Notes under the pieces: model-generated
Seen by the model: the letters and a program-made list of their open reading frames with translations, nothing else
Told to the model about the DNA's origin: nothing
Databases searched by the model: none
Source: UBA5239 sp031548025
GTDB lineage: Bacteria; Verrucomicrobiota; Lentisphaeria; Victivallales; Victivallaceae
Reading direction: 5' to 3'
NCBI GenBank assembly: GCA_031548025.1
Contig: JAVBRM010000054.1
Coordinates: 10,888 to 74,887 of the forward strand
DNA length: 64,000 nucleotides
In this document: piece after piece, positions 7,783 to 17,000 of the stretch
Numbering within the stretch: the first letter of the stretch is position 1
Layout of the letters: the number at the start of each line of letters is the position of its first letter
Program-made: the position numbers and the translations under genes

Positions 7783-8955
7783 TTATTTTGAGGCAGGAGC
7801 TTGGTTGGGTTGAGGTGCTTCCGACAGGATCTTGCCGATGCTCATCATGACGAAAGGTGCCTTGAATTCATTGCGGGCAAGCGCGCATTCCAGGTAATAG
7901 GCAACCAGCTGGTGTTGTTTCACATTGCTGGCGAGTGACCATGCAGCGGCTCTGCCGGTGATATTGCTCATCAGCGCCTGGCGGTCCGCATCGGTCGGAT
8001 TCTGGATTTCTTTGAATTTTTCGATGGTAAGACCGCCGTTCAGCAAGATGGTGGCCTCGGCTATTTTCATAAGCGGGGCTTTTTGTCCGGTAACCAGGAA
8101 TTCACTCCAAAGGACATCGAGATTCCATGGTACGCTCGGTTTTTCGATCTGGAACGTGAACTTCGCCAGTTGCTTTTTAAAGTCATCGGGCAGCAATTTG
8201 TTGAATTCCGGGCCGAGAGAGGAGACCGTCAAAATTGCCATCTTCTGATTTTCACCGTCAAGGGTTTTCAGGCAGTCGATAAATTCCGGCCATAGCTGAG
8301 GATTGTAAGCCAGCGCATAATGAAAAAGCGCCAGCATCGAAAGCGGATTGAAATTCCGGCCCTGTTTCTCCTTCAATTCCGGGACTTGCGCCAGAAATTC
8401 CTTGAATGCCGGAATTATATTCTGAGGACCCGGCGCCGCATAGTAATTGGTCATGGCTTTCAGCGGTTGCGGGGCCACGGGCAAGTCGCAACGCTCTTTA
8501 AGTAAAACTTTGGCTTCCGTTGTTTTGTCGGTATTGTCCAGTTCATCTTTGATCTCCGCCTTGAATGAATAGCTGCCGAACGCATCCGGAGGATCAAAGC
8601 TGACCATGAGAAAATCCGGAAACAGAAATACCTGCTTGGGATTGTCGCATTGAAACTCCAGAACTTTCAAGGAAGTGGAAAATTTGGAGCTTCCGTCCGG
8701 GGCGTACATGGTCAGTTTGCCGGATACTTTGACCTTGCCGTCCTTCACGACCGGATTAACGAAAAACACGTTCACGGTAAAAGGCTCGGCCTTGACCACC
8801 TGTGTGCAGATCGGAATCATAGGAGGGCGGCCGGGCAGAATGCCGGTCCACTGGTCCTGAATGTTTCGCGTTTTGGAACAGATAATGTTGCCATCGATGG
8901 CCAATACGGCCCCCGCGATTGACATCAGCATCGCGGTAAGTAATAATTTTCTCAT
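7783..8955 (-). CDS. Secreted protein of unknown function
   Basis: Not recognised. Start taken at the ATG at 8955 (MRKLLLTAMLMSIAGAVLA), a clear signal peptide with likely cleavage after VLA; the frame also offers a GTG three codons earlier. A GGTGATT lies just upstream. The mature part begins with a beta-rich domain (about residues 30-150: FTVNVFFVNPVVKDGKVKVSGKL, a Cys pair) that looks like an immunoglobulin/transglutaminase-type beta sandwich, followed by a mostly helical region with repeated aromatic and Leu-rich helices (about 160-380) of tetratricopeptide-like feel. It ends APQPNQAPASK. Single gene with its own terminator; presumed periplasmic. Confidence 0.6.
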   Translation of the reverse strand: MRKLLLTAMLMSIAGAVLAIDGNIICSKTRNIQDQWTGILPGRPPMIPICTQVVKAEPFTVNVFFVNPVVKDGKVKVSGKLTMYAPDGSSKFSTSLKVLEFQCDNPKQVFLFPDFLMVSFDPPDAFGSYSFKAEIKDELDNTDKTTEAKVLLKERCDLPVAPQPLKAMTNYYAAPGPQNIIPAFKEFLAQVPELKEKQGRNFNPLSMLALFHYALAYNPQLWPEFIDCLKTLDGENQKMAILTVSSLGPEFNKLLPDDFKKQLAKFTFQIEKPSVPWNLDVLWSEFLVTGQKAPLMKIAEATILLNGGLTIEKFKEIQNPTDADRQALMSNITGRAAAWSLASNVKQHQLVAYYLECALARNEFKAPFVMMSIGKILSEAPQPNQAPASK

Positions 8956-9135
8956 AATAATCACCGTTGTTATTGATATTGATCAATATAAACCGGATAC
9001 CGTCAAGGTCAAGTACGTTTTTGCCGTTCTCTCGGAAACTTGCATTCATTTACTGAATTGGTGAATTAATTTCCTTTTGGTTTTAATTATGACATTAAAT
9101 AGTAAATAAAATTAAATATAATTTCTATTTGCACA

Positions 9136-9164
9136 TTGACAAATCGGCAATGTATTGTTATAAT
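9136..9164 (+). promoter_or_regulatory. Consensus sigma-70 promoter of the ROK-pseudopilin-GH2 operon
   Basis: Perfect TTGACA (9136-9141), a 17-bp spacer and perfect TATAAT (9159-9164). Transcription would start near 9171, which excludes the open frame's upstream TTG at 9136 as a start codon. An unmodified consensus promoter implies strong expression unless a repressor, such as the ROK protein it drives, blocks it. Confidence 0.85.
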
Positions 9165-9195
9165 AATAGATATAATGACAAGGAAGAAAATCAGT

Positions 9196-10464
9196 ATGCC
9201 GCAGAATATTATCGATAAGTGCCTGGAATTGCGCCAGGACAATAAAACTTTGAAGCTGCTGGAATTGATCTGGAAGAGCCCGGGGATTTCGCGGCGCGAC
9301 ATCGGAATTGCGGCCAAACTCAGCCGGGGTTCGGTGACCAAGAATATGACGCAATTGATCGAGGACGGTTATGTGACCGAAGGGCCGTCATCGACAAACA
9401 ACAGTGCGCGCCTGGGGCGAAATACCATCGGGCTTTATGTTGACCCCGGGTTATTTTATCTGATCGGGATATCGCTTTACCGCAAGTCGCGGGCGGAGCT
9501 TATCGATGCTTCGGGGAAGGTGGTTTGCGCGGTGGATTTGCAGTTGGAAATGCCGGACCGGCATTTTCATTATGAGCAGACACTCAGTGAAATCAGGCGG
9601 GCGTTTGCGGAAATGTTGGCCATAGCGCCGCAGGAAAAGATCATCGCGGTCGGTATTGCCATGGCAGGGTCGGTAGACTTTGACAAAGGGGATATTTTCT
9701 CGTCATTTGCATTCGGCGGAGCCAAGAATTTCAATTTGAAAGATTTTGTCCGCGAGAACTTTGGGCTGGAGTGTTTCCTGATCAATGTCTCCCATCTTTG
9801 GCCGGTGATGGAAAAGAATTGGGGCGCGGCGATGGATATGAATAATTTCATCACGATCGATGACTCGCTGTGTTCGGGATTTTTCCTGAACGGCAGTTTG
9901 TTCCGGGGGAACAATAATTATGCCGGGGAACTCAGTTATATGAAGATATCGGAGAGCGACGAGGCGGCCAGGGACGGTCGCTGCGGTTTGCTCCGCCAGA
10001 AATATTTGCAGTGCAATATCGTAGGACGGTTGAAAAAGATGATTGCCGATGGCGGGCATCCGAAGATTCTGGAAATCGTGGAATCGCCCGAAGATATCAA
10101 TATGGAAAAGATTGTTCAGAGCATCGAGCTCGGAGATAAATTTCTCGAGCAGGAAATGTCGAGACGTTATGAGTTGGTCGGCGAAGCGGCGGTCAACCTG
10201 GCCTACATCCTGAATCCGGAAGCGATTCTGCTGGAGGAGTGGACCGCCCGTTGTCCGCAGTGTACGGTGGATGTCGTGGCGCGGAAGTTGAGCAGTTATG
10301 AAATGACCGGCTGGCCGGTGCGTATTCAAGTTTTGAGTGGAAAATGTTCCAATGTCATGGCGTCGCAAACCGTCGCCTATCTGGCGGCCGACGAAGCATT
10401 CCAGAAAGCGATTCGTAAAAATAAATATCAGCAGGATGAAGAACAGGAAGATTTATTATGGTAA
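9196..10464 (+). CDS. ROK-family transcriptional regulator (NagC/XylR type)
   Basis: Sugar-responsive regulator. The N-terminal winged helix (about residues 5-65: LLELIWKSPGISRRDIGIAAKLSRGSVTKNMTQLIEDGYV) precedes a ROK kinase-fold domain with VGIAMAGSVD and a carbohydrate-binding region. The CxCGxxGC zinc signature usual in ROK proteins is degenerate (DGRCGLLRQKYLQC), so metal binding is uncertain. Start chosen at the ATG at 9196 because AGGAAG is 9 bases upstream; the ATG at 9175 has no ribosome site and nearly coincides with the transcription start. The stop overlaps the next gene's ATG by 7 bases (ATGGTAA). Likely autoregulator and regulator of the downstream glycosidases; ligand unknown. 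Confidence 0.85.
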   Translation: MPQNIIDKCLELRQDNKTLKLLELIWKSPGISRRDIGIAAKLSRGSVTKNMTQLIEDGYVTEGPSSTNNSARLGRNTIGLYVDPGLFYLIGISLYRKSRAELIDASGKVVCAVDLQLEMPDRHFHYEQTLSEIRRAFAEMLAIAPQEKIIAVGIAMAGSVDFDKGDIFSSFAFGGAKNFNLKDFVRENFGLECFLINVSHLWPVMEKNWGAAMDMNNFITIDDSLCSGFFLNGSLFRGNNNYAGELSYMKISESDEAARDGRCGLLRQKYLQCNIVGRLKKMIADGGHPKILEIVESPEDINMEKIVQSIELGDKFLEQEMSRRYELVGEAAVNLAYILNPEAILLEEWTARCPQCTVDVVARKLSSYEMTGWPVRIQVLSGKCSNVMASQTVAYLAADEAFQKAIRKNKYQQDEEQEDLLW

Positions 10465-11246
10465 GAAAGAAATCATCAGGATGTCCGAAGTTTACACTCA
10501 TTGAATTGTTGGTGGTAATCGCGATCATTGCAATTATTGCCGCCATGCTGTTGCCGGCATTAAGCAAGGCCAGGCTGGCGGCGCGGAAAGCCCACTGCGT
10601 ATCGAATCTCAAGCAGATCGGGGTGGCGATGCACGATTATGTCGATTCTTATCAGAATTATCTGCCGATAACGCATCAGTGCGGGGATTGCGGCAGATAT
10701 TGGTCCAATGTACTTTACACTCTCCAGAAAGGGCTGCCGCTGGTTGTAGGTTCGGGGACATGCAGCAACGGACATCCGCTGTGGTATAACCGCATCGGCT
10801 ACAGCGCACAGGGAAATCGTTACGAAAAAGGGACGATTTTTCATTGCCCGGTACAGAAATCGGGATTAACCCCGGGTAATGTCAATCCTATTTCTTATAG
10901 CATGAATTCGCCCGGGGCCGGCGAGAGTGCGGAGTATGAGGCGTCGGGCGGTACGAATTCCAAGACGATGAGTTTTATTCTGCAGCCCTCGCAAACCATG
11001 CTGGTGATGGAAACGGGAACGGTGAGCATCCGGGGCGACTGGTATATCAAGAGTTATGTGATTTCCGAAAGTCCAACTTATGGTTACCTGAGGCGTAACG
11101 ATCAGATTCATGAGCGTGGTTCCAATCTGCTTTTTGCCGACGGGCACGTCGGTTATGAGAAATATCAACGGCTGGCAAATGAACCAGCCACCACCAGGTG
11201 GTCGAAGTTGCTCTGGGCCAGGAGCGAAGCGGACCAGCGGCAATAA
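10458..11246 (+). CDS. Type II secretion-like pseudopilin, DUF1559-like with H-X9-DG motif
   Basis: Prepilin-type protein of the large PVC-group family. The short basic leader is followed by FTLIELLVVIAIIAIIAAMLLPAL, the class III signal and N-terminal helix with Glu at +5; the residue before the cleavage site is Lys instead of the usual Gly. The C terminus has the family's H-X9-DG motif (H, ERGSNLLFA, DG). The globular part holds several cysteines (HQCGDCGRYW, GTCSNGH, FHCPVQ) that could bind metal or form disulfides. 262 residues. It starts inside the stop of the ROK regulator, so the two proteins are translationally coupled. The AGGAAG at 10446 serves as ribosome site. Expected in the inner membrane/periplasm, perhaps as a minor pseudopilin of a secretion or surface-display machine. 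Confidence 0.85.
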   Translation: MVRKKSSGCPKFTLIELLVVIAIIAIIAAMLLPALSKARLAARKAHCVSNLKQIGVAMHDYVDSYQNYLPITHQCGDCGRYWSNVLYTLQKGLPLVVGSGTCSNGHPLWYNRIGYSAQGNRYEKGTIFHCPVQKSGLTPGNVNPISYSMNSPGAGESAEYEASGGTNSKTMSFILQPSQTMLVMETGTVSIRGDWYIKSYVISESPTYGYLRRNDQIHERGSNLLFADGHVGYEKYQRLANEPATTRWSKLLWARSEADQRQ

Positions 11247-11268
11247 ACATTAAGGTAAGGATGGTAAA

Positions 11269-14200
11269 ATGAGACTACTACTGTTAATCAGCTTGGCGGC
11301 ATTGTCATTTTCGGCGTTCGGGGAAGCGTTGTCCATTCCGGATGAACCGGCATTCACGGTTGCCCCACCGTTTCCCGCGGCGCAATTGCCGGCGGGGCGC
11401 ATCTGCAAACCCATAGCGCCGGAGTGGCGGGTTCAGAGCCTGGACGGCGATTGGAAATTCAAATCGGTGCCATTCGTCAAGGGACGCGAACTGTTGAATG
11501 ACCAGGGGATGGAAAAGGGATTTTTCAAGCCGGAAACACCGGTCGGCGACTGGGAAGTCATGCCGGTTCCGGTCTGCTGGTATTTGTTTCCGAAGCGCGA
11601 TAATTCCATCGGTAAAATCGGCTATTACCGCCGTTCGTTTCAGGTGACCCGTGAGGATTTGGCGGGTGGGCGGTTGATCGTCGATTTCCGCAGGGTAGGA
11701 GATCGGGCCGATGTATGGATTAACGGAAAATCGGCCGGTAAAACGCATATCGGTCGCAGTGACAGTTTCCAGCACGATATCACTGAACTGGTCAAAACCG
11801 GCGAGAACGAAATCGCGGTCCGGGTTTATGATTATCTGGGGCACAAGGACTATCCCCGGCGGCATATCGGCGGCATCTATGAATCGGTGCGGCTGCTGGC
11901 GGTGCCCGGCAAATTCTATGTATCGCGAGCCATGATCACGCCTGATCTGGATGACAATTCTATCGGGGTCCGTTTCCAGGCGGTGGCTCCGGGAGCGTTG
12001 CGCGGATTGACGGCGGAAGTCATTAACTGGAAAGACGGAAAGACAGTGGTTTCCCGCAAATTCGAAAATTTTGAAATCAAGTCCGGAACCAACTGGCTGG
12101 ATCTGGATAAGATCACCATTCCTTCACCGCGCATGTGGTCTACGGAAGATCCGCACTTGTATGTGCTGCGTTTCCGCGACGCCTCCGGGGCGGTGGCCGG
12201 TTATGAGCGCTTCGGGTTTCGTGAATTCCGTGCGGAGGGCGAATGGCTGATGCTGAACCGGAAGAAATTCAAGCCGCGGATGTTCGGTTTTTCGACCTGG
12301 ACGGTGGCGGATATCAATAACAACGTCAACCACACCACGGAAAGAGTCTTGCGGTTGATGAAGGACAAGCTTCATGTCAATATGATCCGTTCCCACAGCA
12401 AACACGGGACCCCTCAGGAGAATCTGTATAATATCTGCGATGAAATCGGGATGATGGTTTATTTCGACTGGACAGGGACAAGTTCCTTTGAGGCCTATGA
12501 CAAGAAATGGAAAGACAGCGGCCTGGAATCGGCGCCGGAACTGGAAAACTTCATTCGCGACAATTACAGCCGTCCATCCATCGCGATGATATCGTTCGGC
12601 AATGAAATCTACGAAGGTCATAACGGTATTTTTCACTCGAAAAGCTTGGATAAGTTGTATGGCATGGTCCGCGAACTCGATCTCCAACAGCGTCCGCTCT
12701 GCGGCTCGGCCGGGCGGTATACGCTGGGCGCGATACAGGCCGGAAAACTGAAGGAACGCACCGATGTGTTGGACGATCACCAATACCTCGGCTCTTCCTG
12801 CGGTTCGTGGCAGGAAAATATCGCATATATCAACAGTTATGCCGAGGTCGCAGCCGCATATTATGGCCGTCCCATGCCGAAGATCGACACCGAGTACGGA
12901 GTGCCCGGCGACTGTGCGCGGTATCGCGGCGAGATGACCGTGAAAAACATCGTCAATGTCCTGAAAATGCCCCGGCAGACCCCGGAATTCAAGGAAGCGT
13001 ATGCCAATATGCTTCGCAGCAAAGTTTCCATGGTTGGCAATTTTCTGCGGTACAAGCTCAATTATGCCACGCCGGACGACTATGCCGACAAGAATGCCAT
13101 TTACCGGAAATATGCCGCTCCGTATGTTCAGCGTCCGCTCGAGATTTACCGCCGGGCCGGACTCAAATGCCTGGGCGGCCACCTCAATGCTCCGTGGCAG
13201 GATCTGTTCCGTGATTTCCCTGACGGTTACAAAGCCGCCGACGTGCCGACGACTCCGATCGCCGAGTGGCGGATCATGCCGCTTTATCATCAGATAGTGC
13301 GCGGTTACAATCCCACGCTGGTTTCGGCGGGGGTATTCAATCAGCAGCCCTATGCCGGGAAAACGATTCCGGTCGAAGTGTTCGTGACCAACGACCTGAA
13401 TGAAAGCGGTTCGTTCAAAGTGATTCCGCAGTTGAGGCTGGCCGATGGCCGGACCACGGTCTATCCGGCGATGGAATTCGGTGAAATTCAAGAAATGGAT
13501 CAGCAGTGCCGGATTTTCAACTGGGCGGCGCCGGAAGGTGCCGCGATCGAACGCGGTAAGTTGGAGTTTTACCTTTTCAAAAACGGCAACCGGGCTGGCG
13601 ACAATTATTATAGCGTTACGATTTTTCCGGCGCGCCGGGTTGCCCTGCCGGTCAAATGCGCCCTGTACGACAGCGCCGGAGTCCGGTTCCGCGGGCTTTC
13701 GAAAAATCCCGCCACCCAAGATACTCTGAAGAAGCTCGGCGGCAAATTCGAATTGATCAATAATTTTGACAATCTGGAACAGTATACCCACCTGATTCTC
13801 GGCGGCAACAGTTTCGACGGTAAAGTGGTCGAAGCCGGTGAAGCCATTCATCAGTGGGTGGAAAAAGGCGGTAAACTGCTGATGCTGGAACAGACGCTTT
13901 GCGGCAAGATTCCGTTCCTGTCCAACTATAGCGTTGTTTCCGGCAATCCGGGAACCATGGTGACGCTGGTTGATTCTTCGCATCCGGTTTTCAAATCGCT
14001 TCGTCAGGAGGATATGGACAGCTGGTCCGGCGACCTGGGGCGGATGGCTCAGTGCGGCATTGGGCCGATGGATGCCGGCATGGTGGCAATTCTTCCGATG
14101 GCCGCTCCGGTCGACCCGGACAGCGCCAAATCGGTTTTGTGTGACGTGAAACTCGGCAAAGGGCAGATCTTGCTTTCGCAGATTGCGGCCTCGAATCGGG

Positions 14201-14937
14201 TTCGGGAAAGCGGCGCCGCCGGTGAATATCTGTGCAGTCTGCTGGAGTATTTCGCCGACGCCAAGGAGTCCGCTTACTCCATGGAACTGCCGAATGCCAC
14301 CTCGGATAAAGTGCTTTACATCGAAGAAAAAGACGCCATGTTCATTGACTTGAGCAAAGCGGTAAACCGTTCGTTCAGCGATGAACAAGCCGGAGACCAG
14401 AAGGGCGGTTGGACCGATTACGGCTCGGCGGCGGATTTCCGGAATATCCCGGCGGGGACCTCGCGTTTGCAAGGCGGAATCCTGTTCAAGATTCTTGACC
14501 CGGCGGCGAACGGCGGCAAGTCGTGTATCGTTCTGCGCGGCAAATCCCGGCAGTATTTCCCGGAAAAAGCGGTCGGAATTCCGGTCAACGCATTGCTGAA
14601 TTCGCTCTATGTCCTGCATACCGCCATCGAGGCCCGCAATCCGGAAATCGCGGTGCGCTACGTGCTCCGTTACGCCGACGGGCGGACTCATGAATTTGCC
14701 GCCGATACCCGTTATGACCTGCCGGATTGGTGGCGGGGTATGGACAAGCGGAATGCCAAGGTGGTTTTCCGCGACGGCAACCGGAGTCTGTATATGAGTG
14801 AATTTATCAACCCGAGGCCGAATGAAATGATTGCCTCGCTCGACATCATCTCGGAAGGCAAGGCCATTCCGGTGGTGGTGGCTATTACTGGACGTTTGCG
14901 GTCGGCATCGGTAATCTCCGGCGTCGGCGAAAAATAA
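11269..14937 (+). CDS. Secreted glycoside hydrolase family 2 enzyme with long C-terminal extension
   Basis: Beta-galactosidase/beta-glucuronidase/beta-mannosidase-type enzyme. Signal peptide MRLLLLISLAALSFSAFG. The sugar-binding domain (about residues 60-210, with YYRRSFQV and VDFRRVGDRADVWING), the Ig-like domain (210-325) and the TIM barrel follow in GH2 order. The acid/base is E446 in SFGNEIYEG and the nucleophile E542 in KIDTEYGVPG. After the barrel (about 690 onward) come an Ig-like linker and a domain resembling a glutaminase-like/ThuA-type trimerisation fold (LILGGNSFDGKVVEAGEAIHQWVEKGGKLLMLEQ), then a C-terminal beta domain. At 1222 residues it is longer than most GH2 enzymes. Substrate cannot be deduced. 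It lies 22 bases after the pseudopilin in the same operon. Confidence 0.88.
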   Translation: MRLLLLISLAALSFSAFGEALSIPDEPAFTVAPPFPAAQLPAGRICKPIAPEWRVQSLDGDWKFKSVPFVKGRELLNDQGMEKGFFKPETPVGDWEVMPVPVCWYLFPKRDNSIGKIGYYRRSFQVTREDLAGGRLIVDFRRVGDRADVWINGKSAGKTHIGRSDSFQHDITELVKTGENEIAVRVYDYLGHKDYPRRHIGGIYESVRLLAVPGKFYVSRAMITPDLDDNSIGVRFQAVAPGALRGLTAEVINWKDGKTVVSRKFENFEIKSGTNWLDLDKITIPSPRMWSTEDPHLYVLRFRDASGAVAGYERFGFREFRAEGEWLMLNRKKFKPRMFGFSTWTVADINNNVNHTTERVLRLMKDKLHVNMIRSHSKHGTPQENLYNICDEIGMMVYFDWTGTSSFEAYDKKWKDSGLESAPELENFIRDNYSRPSIAMISFGNEIYEGHNGIFHSKSLDKLYGMVRELDLQQRPLCGSAGRYTLGAIQAGKLKERTDVLDDHQYLGSSCGSWQENIAYINSYAEVAAAYYGRPMPKIDTEYGVPGDCARYRGEMTVKNIVNVLKMPRQTPEFKEAYANMLRSKVSMVGNFLRYKLNYATPDDYADKNAIYRKYAAPYVQRPLEIYRRAGLKCLGGHLNAPWQDLFRDFPDGYKAADVPTTPIAEWRIMPLYHQIVRGYNPTLVSAGVFNQQPYAGKTIPVEVFVTNDLNESGSFKVIPQLRLADGRTTVYPAMEFGEIQEMDQQCRIFNWAAPEGAAIERGKLEFYLFKNGNRAGDNYYSVTIFPARRVALPVKCALYDSAGVRFRGLSKNPATQDTLKKLGGKFELINNFDNLEQYTHLILGGNSFDGKVVEAGEAIHQWVEKGGKLLMLEQTLCGKIPFLSNYSVVSGNPGTMVTLVDSSHPVFKSLRQEDMDSWSGDLGRMAQCGIGPMDAGMVAILPMAAPVDPDSAKSVLCDVKLGKGQILLSQIAASNRVRESGAAGEYLCSLLEYFADAKESAYSMELPNATSDKVLYIEEKDAMFIDLSKAVNRSFSDEQAGDQKGGWTDYGSAADFRNIPAGTSRLQGGILFKILDPAANGGKSCIVLRGKSRQYFPEKAVGIPVNALLNSLYVLHTAIEARNPEIAVRYVLRYADGRTHEFAADTRYDLPDWWRGMDKRNAKVVFRDGNRSLYMSEFINPRPNEMIASLDIISEGKAIPVVVAITGRLRSASVISGVGEK

Positions 14938-14942
14938 TAAAG

Positions 14943-14977
14943 GAGTCAGTTTCAAAAGATACTCTTGAAACTGGCTC
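14943..14977 (+). other. Intercistronic hairpin between GH2 and oxidoreductase genes
   Basis: 13-bp stem with one G-T wobble (14943-14955 with 14965-14977, core AGTTTCAA/TTGAAACT) and a 9-base loop, with no downstream T-run on the plus strand. Probably an RNA processing or mRNA-stability element setting different levels for the genes either side, rather than a terminator. Confidence 0.6.
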
Positions 14978-14996
14978 AAAAAAAGGTTTTATAATT

Positions 14997-16199
14997 ATGG
15001 AAAAATACAAGTTTGGAATTATCGGAACGGGGGGACGGGGAAATGCCTTTGCCCGCAATTTGTCGAAACGTACGGATGCGGAGATCGTGGGGCTTTGCGA
15101 TCCGAACCCGGTCCGGATGGAAAATATGATCAAAACGCTGGAACTGAATGCCCGTACTTACAGCAGTGTAACCGAGATGGTCCGCCAGGAAAAACTTGAC
15201 GCGGTCATCATCACCAGCCCGGATTTCTGTCACGAAAGCAACGCGGTGGAAGCCCTGGAGGCCGGGGTCAATGTGTTGATCGATAAGCCGCTGGCGACGA
15301 CGGTGGCCGGCTGCCGCCATATTGTCGAAGCGGCGGAGAAGGCCGGCAGAGTTATCATGATGGGGTTCAATCTCCGCCACGACCCGACGCTGAAAATGCT
15401 CAAAAAGATCATTGACAAAGGTGAGCTCGGGCGTATCTTCATGATCGAGAACCGCGAGTTTTACGATGGCGGCCGCACCTATATGTCGCGTTGGAACCGC
15501 CTGTATGCGAAAAGCGGCGGGCTGTGGATTCACAAGGGCAGTCATGATTTCGATGTGTTTCAATGGCTGCTCGGATTTCCGAAGCCGGTCAAGGTCACTT
15601 CATTTGCCGGGATCAACGTGCTCAATCCGCAGAATATTCCCTTTGAAGTCGAACCGGGAACGGAAGTCGGTCCCTATTGCCATGCTTGCGCCTACCGGGG
15701 TATTTGCCCGGACCGCTTTGATATTTCCGATATCGAAAATTCATTGTGGAGTTCGGATGCGTCGGCGCAGGACGGTTATTTCCGGGATTTGTGCATGTAT
15801 ACTTCGGATAAGGATACCCATGACAACGGCATCGCGATGGTGGAATATGACAACGGAGCCCGCGCCAGCCATCTGGAATGCTTTGTGACTTCGCAGAGCG
15901 ACCGTCTCTACACAGTAGTGGGGACGCAGGGCCAGGCGGAAGTCAGCTTGCGCAACCGCAAAATCATTGTCCATCCGCGCTGGAGCAAGGAAGTGATCAC
16001 CCATGAGATTCCGGAAGTGAAAGGCGGTCACGGCGGCGCCGATCCCGGACTGCTCGAGCACTTCATCGGAGTAATCGGCGGCCAGGCGGAAAACAAGGCC
16101 ACCATCACTCACGGCATGTTCTCCACCGCGGTAGGACAGGCGGCGGAAATTTCCCGTCGCGAAAACCGTCTCGTCATGATCGATGAACTCTTTAAATAA
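14997..16199 (+). CDS. Gfo/Idh/MocA family oxidoreductase with Cys cluster
   Basis: NAD(P)-dependent sugar dehydrogenase or oxidoreductase. Rossmann domain begins at residue 3 with FGIIGTGGRGNAFA; the family's EKP is replaced by DKP (LIDKPLATT). The C-terminal alpha/beta domain contains GGLWIHKGSHDFD, where the family's catalytic Lys/His lie. An inserted C-H-A-C-x5-C motif (C228, C231, C237) suggests a bound metal or Fe-S cluster, seen in some MocA-like subfamilies. 400 residues, no signal peptide, so cytoplasmic. It follows GH2 after a hairpin and probably acts on the released sugar. Confidence 0.85.
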   Translation: MEKYKFGIIGTGGRGNAFARNLSKRTDAEIVGLCDPNPVRMENMIKTLELNARTYSSVTEMVRQEKLDAVIITSPDFCHESNAVEALEAGVNVLIDKPLATTVAGCRHIVEAAEKAGRVIMMGFNLRHDPTLKMLKKIIDKGELGRIFMIENREFYDGGRTYMSRWNRLYAKSGGLWIHKGSHDFDVFQWLLGFPKPVKVTSFAGINVLNPQNIPFEVEPGTEVGPYCHACAYRGICPDRFDISDIENSLWSSDASAQDGYFRDLCMYTSDKDTHDNGIAMVEYDNGARASHLECFVTSQSDRLYTVVGTQGQAEVSLRNRKIIVHPRWSKEVITHEIPEVKGGHGGADPGLLEHFIGVIGGQAENKATITHGMFSTAVGQAAEISRRENRLVMIDELFK

Positions 16200-16212
16200 G
16201 GATAACAAAGCG

Positions 16213-16992
16213 ATGAAAAAAATTCTGTTTTTGATGATAGGGGCGGCATTCGCGCTCCAAGCGGCTGAACCGGAAGCGTTGACCAAGGATTTTTCCTATC
16301 AGAGCGCACTTTATCAAACTTCGATGAAGCCGTCCGGGTTGATCGTTAACGGCAAAATGGGAAATGAATTGATTTTTAAATCCATCGGGCTGGCCGGTAA
16401 ATTCCGCCTGCCGGAAGCGAAAGAAAATCAGATGGTATCGCCGTCCAGTGTGACGGATACCGCTTCCACGCTGGAAAATTTCGGTGGAAACCGTTATCAG
16501 GTGGTGACGAAAGGAAAACTCGCCACCAAAACGCTTGCGGATATCGGGGACTATGAGCAGGTCACGGTTTTTGAACCGGAACGGATCAAAATCGCTTACA
16601 AAATAACCGCCAAGGTTCCCATGTTGTCGCGGTTCCGGGTTTTCTGGAACAATCTGGATATGCTGTTGCCGCCGCTGCTTGACCGGGGCGGCCTGATGGT
16701 CACCACCGATAAAAAAGAATCGACTTTTTCGATTCCCGCCACCTGTGAAAAAGGCAAAGGGATTCATACCGGCAAAATCGGGCAGGTGAAATTTTCCCTG
16801 GCGAATGGTGTATTCGCGGCCGCCGCCGGCGAACAGTCGGTCATGGTCATTTTTGACTGCCGCAATAACGGTGCGGATTTGTTCAGGGTCGAGGGCTATG
16901 CGTTGTCCGGAGGGCAGGGCGGGGCGGTGATCCCGGAGGGCAAAGTCTGGGAGTGGTCGGTTACGTATGAATTCACGCCTTTCGAGGAGTAA
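16213..16992 (+). CDS. Secreted protein of unknown function in the GH operon
   Basis: Not recognised. Start at the ATG at 16213 (MKKILFLMIGAAFALQAA), a signal peptide; the frame also opens upstream inside the oxidoreductase gene. An AAGGAT lies 11 bases before. The mature protein is beta-strand rich (KPSGLIVNGKMGNELIFKS, RYQVVTKGKLATKTLADIGDYEQVTVFEPERIKIAYKITAKV), with the look of a galactose-mutarotase-like or heparinase-type beta sandwich, but no catalytic motif is evident. It sits between the oxidoreductase and the GH20 gene, so a role in handling the same glycan is likely. Confidence 0.6.
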   Translation: MKKILFLMIGAAFALQAAEPEALTKDFSYQSALYQTSMKPSGLIVNGKMGNELIFKSIGLAGKFRLPEAKENQMVSPSSVTDTASTLENFGGNRYQVVTKGKLATKTLADIGDYEQVTVFEPERIKIAYKITAKVPMLSRFRVFWNNLDMLLPPLLDRGGLMVTTDKKESTFSIPATCEKGKGIHTGKIGQVKFSLANGVFAAAAGEQSVMVIFDCRNNGADLFRVEGYALSGGQGGAVIPEGKVWEWSVTYEFTPFEE

Positions 16993-17000
16993 TCTGTCAA

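Noticed and set aside
9136..9195. TTG or ATG starts of the ROK gene at 9136 and 9175
   Set aside because: The TTG is inside the -35 element and the ATG at 9175 is at the transcription start without a ribosome site.
12124..14979. 951-codon open frame antisense to the GH2 gene
   Set aside because: It exactly opposes a well-supported GH2 gene with catalytic residues; the composition is typical of frames caused by GC bias, it has no ribosome site or recognisable motif, and its product is not a known protein type.
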